Assembly (NCBI GenBank): GCA_050955065.1
Contig: JBPBQT010000505.1
Coordinates: 1 to 17,219 of the forward strand
Source of the DNA: Robbsia sp050955065
Lineage (GTDB): Bacteria > Pseudomonadota > Gammaproteobacteria > Burkholderiales > Burkholderiaceae
Length of the DNA stretch: 17,219 nt
Direction: 5' to 3'
Both the position numbers and the translations under genes were made by a program. Under the pieces are notes generated by a model. That model worked only from the letters and a program-made list of their open reading frames with translations. It did not search any database and had not been told where the DNA came from. This document shows, piece by piece, positions 1-7,370 of this stretch (position 1 is its first letter; every line of letters begins with the position of its first letter).

Positions 1-656
1 AGACGGCCGAGCTGCCGGGCGACCGGTGTGCTGTTGTCGATGATGTGCAGACGTTCGCCCACGAGCGAGCGGATCAGCGGGATCAGGAAAGGGTAGTGCG
101 TGCAGCCCAGGGCGAGCGTATCGGCGTCCGCGTCGAGCATCGGCTGCAGATAGGTTGCGAGCAGGGCGGCCAGCGCCGGCGAACCGGTGTCGCCCTGCTC
201 GATGGCTTCGACCAGCCCGACGCCGGCGATGCAGACCAGCCGGCGGTCGCCCGCATGGGTGGCAAGCAGATGCTGGAACTTGCCGCTGCGCAGCGTCGCG
301 GCGGTTGCCAGCACGCCGACGACGCCGCTCCGGCTGGCCCGGGTGGCGGGCTTGATGCCCGGTTCGACGCCGACGATCGGCACCGGGAACGCGGCGCGCA
401 GTTCGGCGATCGCATGGGTCGTGGCGGTGTTGCAGGCGACGACGAGCGCCTTCGCCCCCCGTTCTATCAGCCAGCCGCCGATCGCCAGCGACCGGTCGAC
501 GAGAAAGGCGTTGCTGCGTTCGCCATAGGGCGCGTAACGGGAATCCGCGCAATACAGAAGCGATTCCTCCGGCAGTTCCTGCCGGATCGCGCGCAGCACC
601 GACAGGCCGCCGACGCCGGAGTCGAACACGCCCACCGGCGCCATGCCGTTCGTCAC
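1..656 (-). CDS. murI: Glutamate racemase (3' end beyond window)
   Basis: This cytoplasmic enzyme interconverts L- and D-glutamate and supplies D-glutamate for peptidoglycan. The translation opens MAPVGVFDSGVGGLSVLRAI, the usual racemase start carrying the first catalytic Asp. The two catalytic cysteines are visible in VVACNTATTHAI and LGCTHYPFL, and PYGER and GVEPGIKPA are also family motifs. About 218 codons are present; the C-terminal 40-50 residues fall off the left edge. The start is either GTG at 656, preceded by a purine-rich AGGGCGGA, or ATG at 644; I chose the GTG with modest confidence. The gene follows bfr by 31 bp on the same strand, so the two are probably co-transcribed. No internal defect is seen. 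Identification rests on motifs I can read; the start is inference. Confidence 0.95.
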   Translation of the reverse strand, partial: MTNGMAPVGVFDSGVGGLSVLRAIRQELPEESLLYCADSRYAPYGERSNAFLVDRSLAIGGWLIERGAKALVVACNTATTHAIAELRAAFPVPIVGVEPGIKPATRASRSGVVGVLATAATLRSGKFQHLLATHAGDRRLVCIAGVGLVEAIEQGDTGSPALAALLATYLQPMLDADADTLALGCTHYPFLIPLIRSLVGERLHIIDNSTPVARQLGR

Positions 657-687
657 GATCGCATCGTCCGCCCTGGTGTCCGCGGGA

Positions 688-1167
688 TTACTGGTTGATG
701 CCGCCCATCGCGCTTTGCAGATAGTTCGGCAGCGTCAGCTTGTCGATCAGTTCGATCTGGGTTTCGAGCCAGTCGATGTGTTCCTCGGTGTCGTCGAGGA
801 TCTTCTGGAAGATCTCGCGGGAGACGAAGTCGCGCACCGATTCGCAATGGGCGATGCCTTCCTTGCAGGTCGCCTGGGAAATGTATTCGAGCTTGAGATC
901 CGAGGCGAGGATTTCCGGCGTGTTCTCGCCGATCAGCAGCTTGTGCAGGTCCTGCAGGTTCGGCAGACCGTCCAGCATGAAAATGCGCTGGATCAGCCAG
1001 TCGGCGTGGTTCATCTCGCCGATCGACTCGTCGTATTCCTTCTTGCCGAGCGTTTCCAGGCCCCAGTGCTTGTACATCCGTGCGTGCAGGAAATACTGGT
1101 TGATCGCGGTCAACTCGTTCTTCAGCTGCGCGTTCAGATATTCGATGACGATGGGGTCGCTTTTCAT
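688..1167 (-). CDS. bfr: Bacterioferritin
   Basis: Bacterioferritin is a haem-containing 24-mer that oxidises Fe(II) and stores iron in the cytoplasm. The product is 159 residues, the normal family length. Counting from MKSDPIVIEYLNAQLKNEL, ferroxidase ligands E18, E51, H54, E94 and H130 are in place, as is the haem ligand M52. The position matching E. coli E127 is Thr in the motif DDTEEHIDWLE, with Glu at 128 and 129; I believe this variant occurs in other Bfr proteins but cannot check it. The reading frame stays open upstream of this start. ATG 1167 is preferred because the family N-terminus begins there and AGAAGGA precedes it by 7 nt. It heads a bfr-murI pair and is divergent from acs. 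Confidence 0.97.
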   Translation of the reverse strand: MKSDPIVIEYLNAQLKNELTAINQYFLHARMYKHWGLETLGKKEYDESIGEMNHADWLIQRIFMLDGLPNLQDLHKLLIGENTPEILASDLKLEYISQATCKEGIAHCESVRDFVSREIFQKILDDTEEHIDWLETQIELIDKLTLPNYLQSAMGGINQ

Positions 1168-1174
1168 GACAATT

Positions 1175-1181
1175 TCCTTCT
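1175..1181 (-). promoter_or_regulatory. Ribosome binding site of bfr
   Basis: On the minus strand AGAAGGA stands 7 nt before ATG 1167. It decides the bacterioferritin start over the longer frame that opens at 1359. Confidence 0.75.
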
Positions 1182-1338
1182 GTAGGGCAAAATGGCACCG
1201 CGCTCCGCGACCTCGCCCGGTCGAAGCCGGAGCCGGAATGGCGGGTCGTGGCGCGGAAGTTCGCCCACGATAATCGGTCGGCGCGCAAAAGCCAAGCGCG
1301 GCGGCCGAATTCGATGAAAACGACGGGTTGTCGCGAGT

Positions 1339-1363
1339 CTGAATCAGAAATATTCGCATTCAG
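1339..1363. promoter_or_regulatory. 25-bp interrupted palindrome, candidate operator
   Basis: The outer arms are CTGAAT and ATTCAG and the inner arms GAA and TTC, around a 3-nt centre at 1351; 9 of 12 base pairs are symmetric. The centre is within 1-2 bp of the midpoint between the bfr and acs start codons, so one regulator could serve both promoters. It does not look like a standard Fur box. The regulator is unknown. Confidence 0.5.
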
Positions 1364-1398
1364 GCAGGATTTCGAGCATTTTTCAGCTGTTTTTCGCT

Positions 1399-1420
1399 AT
1401 TTCGAGATATTTTTCGAAAT
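1399..1420. promoter_or_regulatory. Inverted repeat ATTTCGA / TCGAAAT
   Basis: Perfect 7-bp arms at 1399-1405 and 1414-1420 flank an 8-bp AT-rich spacer, upstream of the putative acs promoter. The geometry suits a dimeric DNA-binding protein; the binder is unknown. Confidence 0.35.
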
Positions 1421-1448
1421 GACGTCCAGCCACTGTCCGGATGACGTC
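1419..1448 (+). promoter_or_regulatory. Paired ATGACGTC boxes 22 bp apart
   Basis: ATGACGTC occurs at 1419-1426 and again at 1441-1448, start to start 22 bp, about two helical turns. The second box sits where the -35 element of the putative acs promoter would be. This arrangement suggests activator binding; that is inference. Confidence 0.3.
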
Positions 1449-1466
1449 GCGACCCCGCCGTCGAGG

Positions 1467-1472
1467 CATAAT
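1467..1472 (+). promoter_or_regulatory. Possible -10 box of acs promoter
   Basis: CATAAT matches the sigma-70 -10 consensus at 5 of 6 positions and lies 60 bp before the acs start. There is no good -35 at 16-19 bp spacing, which would fit a promoter that needs an activator. No other convincing promoter was seen here. Confidence 0.35.
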
Positions 1473-1480
1473 CTCATTTC

Positions 1481-1500
1481 AGCGCCCCGGTTCTGGCGCT
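1481..1500 (+). promoter_or_regulatory. Short leader hairpin before acs
   Basis: AGCGCC and GGCGCT pair perfectly as a 6-bp stem with an 8-nt loop. If transcription starts about 7 nt after the CATAAT box, the hairpin lies at the very 5' end of the mRNA, where it might stabilise the transcript. It could equally be a protein-binding palindrome. Confidence 0.3.
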
Positions 1501-1532
1501 AATGTATTCAAACCCAACAAGAGGAGACAACG

Positions 1533-3515
<1,983 letters not shown>

Positions 3516-3571
3516 CACGGGGGGCGACGTCAGGGCATGGCCGGCGTCGCCGTCCGGCAGCGCTTCCGGGC

Positions 3572-3625
3572 GATGCCATGGTTCGGGAAGATGCCACGGT
3601 TCCGAACGATGCGGCGGTGTTGGAC
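3572..3625. repeat. Three imperfect 18-bp tandem repeats
   Basis: Units begin at 3572, 3590 and 3608, each opening GATGC and each 18 bp long; the first two match at most positions and the third is diverged. On the plus strand they read as hexapeptides DAMVRE, DATVPN and DAAVLD, followed by DV and a stop. They lie in the 157-bp spacer between the convergent acs and GIY-YIG genes. No start codon, ribosome binding site or family hit supports a gene here. Confidence 0.5.
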
Positions 3626-3644
3626 GATGTCTGAACCGTTGCCC

Positions 3645-3702
3645 GGCATGACCGTCGCGCAATGCGGGGGCATTATTCTCGGGCAGTACCGGCGGTCATG
3701 CC
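3645..3702. repeat. 10-bp inverted repeat at the convergent gene ends
   Basis: GGCATGACCG at 3645-3654 is perfectly complementary to CGGTCATGCC at 3693-3702, 38 bp apart. The right arm lies inside the last codons of the GIY-YIG gene. It could fold in transcripts from either strand, but no T-tract follows, so calling it a terminator would be speculation. Confidence 0.3.
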
Positions 3703-4791
3703 CTGCGTGCCGTAGGGGGTGCCGTCGAAATCGATCAGCAACTGCTTGTCGTCGTGGCGGGAGGGACCGCCGCCGGCACGGGAAACGACCGGCGCCGCGG
3801 GAGCGGCGTCAGGGACATCGGCGTTCCCCGTTTCCGGCGGGGCGGCCGGGGGCGCGACGAGCGCCAGCGCACGCGCCACGCGCAGCGGCAGAATGTCGAG
3901 CGTCGGGTCGCGAAACGCGCGGCGCAGGATCGCGTAGGTGTCGCGGTCGAACAACGGCACGGGCGTCGCGGCGGCCAGGCGCGACAGCGCGCGCGGATCC
4001 TCGGTGCTGCCGAGATAACTCCAGTTGTCGACCACATGCCATTGCGTCAGGCCCGTGCGATGCCGCTCGGCGAAGGCGATCGGGCCGTCATGCGGCCAGC
4101 ATGCGATACGCAACGGTTCGAGCGCTTCCCGCAGACGCGCGATACTGCCGCCGCCGTCTTCAGCGTCTTCGTCGTTGCCATTGCCGCGCTCGTTGGCGCT
4201 TGCGTCATTGCGCCCATAGTCCTCGTCGTCCCCGACACTGCCTGCGGCCATGTCGCAGGCAACGCGGGCGTGACGCGTCCGGCAGGCCAGATGCGCATCC
4301 GGTCCGTCCTTTTCGAGACCGAGCGCCACCAGGCACAGTCCGCTTTCACGTGCGAGCTTGCGCAGGCGCGATTCGGCTTTCGCGCGGGAATCGAAAATGC
4401 CGAACAGATCCCCGGTACGGCCGAAATCCCGTTCGTGCGGCATGGCGAGACGGGGCGCGGTCGCCTCCGGCGGAAAATACCAGCTGCAGGGGGTGCTGCG
4501 GCGGCGCAGCACGCGATTGTGCAGCGGCGCCAGCGCCTTGACGAGTTGCGCCTCGACGAGCGCGGCGCCGGTCTCGCCGGCGGCCACCCGATGCTCGATG
4601 CGGCGCACGGCCGACGACAGTTGCTGCTCGTTCGACTGGCGGTGGTCGGCCGAGAAATGCGCGCCGACGTTCTTGCGCAGGTCGGCGCCCTTGCCGACGA
4701 ACAGCGGCGCGCCCTGCGCGTCATAGAACACATAGACGCCGGGCAGCGCGGGCAGACTGTCGAGCGCCTCCTCGTCGAGCGCCGACGGCAC
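3673..4791 (-). CDS. GIY-YIG nuclease domain, detached C-terminal half of an exonuclease fusion
   Basis: This frame encodes a UvrC/Cho-like GIY-YIG nuclease domain with a long C-terminal extension. Numbering from GTG 4791, the GIY-YIG core reads LPGVYVFYD then FVGKG (18-34). The catalytic Arg is R39 in LRKNV, the metal-binding Glu is E80 and the conserved Asn is N92 in HN. Residues about 185-215 are an acidic, Asn/Gly-rich linker. The GTG has no ribosome binding site, and the frame reads open upstream as LIRRASVPSALD, the sort of sequence that normally joins an N-terminal DnaQ-like exonuclease to this domain. The exonuclease sits immediately upstream in the -1 relative frame, overlapping by 71 bp. 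I infer one gene split by a frame change, with this half made poorly or by recoding. Confidence 0.75.
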   Translation of the reverse strand: MPSALDEEALDSLPALPGVYVFYDAQGAPLFVGKGADLRKNVGAHFSADHRQSNEQQLSSAVRRIEHRVAAGETGAALVEAQLVKALAPLHNRVLRRRSTPCSWYFPPEATAPRLAMPHERDFGRTGDLFGIFDSRAKAESRLRKLARESGLCLVALGLEKDGPDAHLACRTRHARVACDMAAGSVGDDEDYGRNDASANERGNGNDEDAEDGGGSIARLREALEPLRIACWPHDGPIAFAERHRTGLTQWHVVDNWSYLGSTEDPRALSRLAAATPVPLFDRDTYAILRRAFRDPTLDILPLRVARALALVAPPAAPPETGNADVPDAAPAAPVVSRAGGGPSRHDDKQLLIDFDGTPYGTQGMTAGTARE

Positions 4792-5353
4792 GCTCGCGCG
4801 GCGGATCAGGCCGCGCGTGGCGGTGCAGATGCTGCCAGAATTGCCAGAGCAGGTCCGCGTCGGCGAGCGCGCGATGCCGGCCGCGCGGCACCAGCGCGAA
4901 CCGTTCGATCAGCGCGTCGAGGCCGTGTTTGCGCGCCGTCGGGAACAGCGTGCGCGAGAGCCGGACCGTGCAGAGCACGTCGGCGCGAAACCGCAGGCCG
5001 GCACGCTTGAACTCGCTCTTGAGAAAACCGTAGTCGAAGCTGGCATTGTGCGCGATGAACAGCTTGCCTTCGAGCTGCGCGGCCAGCGCGGGCGCGAGCG
5101 AGGCGAAACTCGGCTGGCCCCGGACCATCGCGTCGCTGATGCCGGTCAGCTGCTCGATGAAAGGCGGGATCGGCTGGCCGGGGTCGACCATCATCGTCCA
5201 TTCGCGCAGGCCCCCGGGCCCGACCTCGACCAGACCGATTTCGGTGATCCGGTCCTTGCCCGGGTCCGACCCGGTGGTCTCGAGATCGACGAAGACCATC
5301 GGGCGGTCGAGCCGCGCCAGCAAGGCGGGGATATCGAGCGCCGCTGGCGTCAT
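4721..5353 (-). CDS. DEDDh 3'-5' exonuclease, DnaQ-like (N-terminal half of a fusion)
   Basis: This is a DnaQ/epsilon-like 3'-5' exonuclease acting on DNA or RNA ends. The catalytic set is visible: D23 and E25 in FVDLETTG, D107 in AHNASFDYGFL, and H160 and D165 in HRALADADLLW. Homology-like sequence ends near residue 180 (FWQHLHRHAR). The remaining residues are Arg/Ala-rich and unlike a protein, because the frame has run into GIY-YIG coding sequence. ATG 5353 overlaps the stop of the upstream membrane-protein gene as ATGA, implying coupled translation. Related betaproteobacterial proteins carry exonuclease and GIY-YIG in one chain; I infer this was one protein of about 560 residues. It is too diverged to call dnaQ itself. 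Confidence 0.85.
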   Translation of the reverse strand: MTPAALDIPALLARLDRPMVFVDLETTGSDPGKDRITEIGLVEVGPGGLREWTMMVDPGQPIPPFIEQLTGISDAMVRGQPSFASLAPALAAQLEGKLFIAHNASFDYGFLKSEFKRAGLRFRADVLCTVRLSRTLFPTARKHGLDALIERFALVPRGRHRALADADLLWQFWQHLHRHARPDPPRERAVGARRGGARQSARAARRLCVL

Positions 5354-5820
5354 GCGGTCAACGGCGCGGCGTTGACCGCGACGGCGGCGGCCGGAGCCTG
5401 CGCGATGGCCTGTTCGATCGCGGCGGCCACCCGTTTGGCGAAGGCCAGGTCCGCCGTCGCCAGCACTTCGGTCTCGCCCGCCTCGCGCGCGACGAGCACG
5501 CGATGTCGCATCGTCTGGAATTTCCAGGTCAGGTAACTGACCGCCGCGAGCATGACGCCGATGGCGATCGTCGGGCTCGATCGGACCACGCTGCCGTATA
5601 CCGCCACCAGAATGCCGATGATCAGGATCGGCACGGCGAAGCGCCGGTGCGGCTGGTCGACGAACACCCGCACGGCGCGCGCCCCCTGCAGCGCAGAGGG
5701 CGTGCCGTAGACGACGACACGCGCCGTGCTGACGCTGACGTTCGCTTCCTCGAAGAACGGCGGCACCGCGTTGGCGGCGCCGGCGGCGCGTGGCTTGGGG
5801 GAGGAAATAGGCTCTGACAT
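5350..5820 (-). CDS. Small membrane protein, DUF6232-like
   Basis: The function is not known. The 156-residue product has a cytoplasmic-looking N-terminus with the motif FFEEANVSVSTARVVVYGT (22-40), which resembles DUF6232 proteins. Two hydrophobic segments follow at about 61-77 and 82-98, then a C-terminal soluble tail rich in Ala. ATG 5820 is the first start in frame that leaves room for this domain; its ribosome binding site is weak (GTGGA). It begins 32 bp after the Rieske gene stop, and its stop overlaps the exonuclease start. Transcription with both neighbours is therefore likely. The family call is from memory of the pattern, not a search. Confidence 0.75.
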   Translation of the reverse strand: MSEPISSPKPRAAGAANAVPPFFEEANVSVSTARVVVYGTPSALQGARAVRVFVDQPHRRFAVPILIIGILVAVYGSVVRSSPTIAIGVMLAAVSYLTWKFQTMRHRVLVAREAGETEVLATADLAFAKRVAAAIEQAIAQAPAAAVAVNAAPLTA

Positions 5821-5852
5821 GCGATTGCGTCCACTAAAAAAGGCTGGCGGCG

Positions 5853-7139
5853 CTATTGTGCCTCTTTTTCGCGCATCTCTGCCATTTCCGCGCGGTCGGC
5901 GTACTGCGCCGGGCGCGTCGCCTCGGACCGTAGCAGGGTCGGGGTGCCGGGCGCGGCGGACCCGACCGGCGCGGCGATGGCGTCCGGCGTCACGCCATGG
6001 CGCACGAGCGGACGCGTGGTGAACTCCGCCGGCGCGCCGCAGTCGCGCAGCAGCGCGCGCAGGTCGAGAATGACCGGGAAGACCTCGTGATTCAGGTCCT
6101 CGCCCTGCCGGTCGTGCGCGGCCTGCTCGGCCTCGACGATCCACCTGTCCTCCTTGAAGATGCGTTCGGTGAACCAGACCAGCAGCGGCCAGGCGACGTC
6201 GAGCAACGGCGCGAGCTTGGGCTTGCGGATCGACAGCAGCCCGAACGTGCGGTTCGTGCGCTGCTCCGCGTCGAGCGGTACGTAGACGATCCACAGGTCC
6301 ATCACGCGGGTGCCGTCCGAGGTGTCGATGCGCAGCGTCTGATACGGGTAGGCGGTGCGGATCGTCATCACGTCCTTGTGCTTCTCCTCGCCGCCCTGGG
6401 CGTCGCTGCCCTTGGCGACGACCCGGCGCCGTTCGCCGAAGACCAGCGCCTCGCCCACCGGCTGCTTGCCGGCCATGCGGGAAAAGGTGTATTCGACCTC
6501 GACCCAGTCCTCGCTCTTGCGCCGGCCCAGCGAACGCGCCTGCATCTGTCCCATCTGACGCCGGTGCAGGAACTGGTGGTTCATGTCCATCAGGTTCTCG
6601 TGCATGAACGAGTAGTGGCATTTCACTTCCCGACCGAAACGCCGCGTCTTGTACGCGGAGTCGGCGACCGAACCCAGCGTGGGAAACGGGACGGTCTCGG
6701 CCAGTGCGGGGTCTCCCGGAAAAACGAAGATCAGTCCCTGTTCCTCGCGGCACGGGTAGGCGCGCACGCCGTTGGGCAGGCGCTCGCGGCCGAGGTAGGG
6801 GACGTCGATGCACTTTCCCGCGCAGTCGTACGTCCAGCCGTGATAACAGCAACGGATCGTCTCGCCCTCGACCACGCCCGCGTTCAACGGCACCTGACGG
6901 TGCGCGCAGCGGTCCTCGAGCGCGAAGACCTTGCCGGTCGCGGTGCGCACCAGCACGATCGGGTCGCCCGCGAAGCGCACCGCATGCGTCTTGCCGCGCT
7001 TGAGCTCGCGCGACCAGGCGAGCGGGTACCAAAAATCGGGGTGGATGTCGACGCGGCGCAGGTCGCGCGGCGCGCCCGACGGGACGGCGGTGGCGTCCTT
7101 GACGGTCAGGCTTTCCAGTGGAACGACGGTAGTATGCAT
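5853..7139 (-). CDS. Rieske non-haem iron oxygenase, alpha-subunit type
   Basis: This is a Rieske oxygenase of the phthalate/vanillate-like single-component class; the substrate is unknown. From M1 at 7139 the [2Fe-2S] ligands are C78-x-H80 and C97-xx-H100, with the canonical 16 residues between the pairs. The mononuclear iron site is ENLMDMNHQFLH (181-192), with D185 as the electron-transfer Asp, H188 and H192. The third iron ligand is probably an Asp in FKEDRW. ATG 7139 is chosen over the frame's earlier start at 7199 because GGAGA stands about 8 nt before it and the domain begins soon after. The product is 428 residues. No reductase or ferredoxin gene is nearby, so its electrons must come from elsewhere. 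Confidence 0.92.
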   Translation of the reverse strand: MHTTVVPLESLTVKDATAVPSGAPRDLRRVDIHPDFWYPLAWSRELKRGKTHAVRFAGDPIVLVRTATGKVFALEDRCAHRQVPLNAGVVEGETIRCCYHGWTYDCAGKCIDVPYLGRERLPNGVRAYPCREEQGLIFVFPGDPALAETVPFPTLGSVADSAYKTRRFGREVKCHYSFMHENLMDMNHQFLHRRQMGQMQARSLGRRKSEDWVEVEYTFSRMAGKQPVGEALVFGERRRVVAKGSDAQGGEEKHKDVMTIRTAYPYQTLRIDTSDGTRVMDLWIVYVPLDAEQRTNRTFGLLSIRKPKLAPLLDVAWPLLVWFTERIFKEDRWIVEAEQAAHDRQGEDLNHEVFPVILDLRALLRDCGAPAEFTTRPLVRHGVTPDAIAAPVGSAAPGTPTLLRSEATRPAQYADRAEMAEMREKEAQ

Positions 7140-7301
7140 GCAGCGTCTCCGTGCGGGGGTGCCGGGGTCCCTGACAGGCCAGGGGCGCATGGACGCCAAG
7201 GCGGCGTCGACACGGACATCGTCGGACAGTCTAGCGGATATTCGCTTTGCACGAAGCGCGTCGTTCGACCGCCCGGCTTCCGCCGCTGGATCCCGACGCC
7301 C

Positions 7302-7370
7302 GGTTTCAGTCGCCCGGTTTCAGTCGCTTGGTTTCAGTCGCTTGGTTTCAGTCGCCCGGTTCAGCCGCCT
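7302..7370. repeat. 14-bp tandem repeat array
   Basis: Four 14-bp units start at 7302, 7316, 7330 and 7344, each GGTTTCAGTCGC followed by CC or TT; a diverged 13-bp copy follows at 7358 and a further trace after 7371. On the minus strand each unit contains ACTGAAACC with a TGA. The fourth unit supplies the histidine kinase stop codon. There are no spacers, so it is not a CRISPR. Confidence 0.9.

Larger units (their letters stand above)
1168..1532. other. Divergent bfr-acs spacer, regulatory region
   Basis: This 365-bp stretch holds no convincing gene; the ORFs crossing it have no recognisable protein character and no family start. The half next to bfr (about 1168-1330) is GC-rich and shows no clear sigma-70 promoter to my eye. 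The half next to acs (about 1339-1420) is distinctly AT-rich for this genome. It carries a 25-bp palindrome, a second inverted repeat, phased T-runs, paired ATGACGTC boxes and a leader hairpin, each listed separately. Confidence 0.7.

Noticed and set aside
1248..1502. An 84-codon plus-strand ORF in the bfr-acs spacer
   Set aside because: It has no ribosome binding site and no protein-like pattern, and it covers operator-like repeats.
5826..5860. A T-run on the minus strand after the Rieske gene as a terminator
   Set aside because: The six Ts at 5836-5841 are not preceded by a convincing stem, and the 32-bp gap to the next gene favours read-through.
7228..7255. A possible promoter for the Rieske gene (TAGACT with a TTCGTG 16 bp upstream, minus strand)
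   Set aside because: The -10 matches at 4 positions but the -35 at only 2, too weak to annotate.
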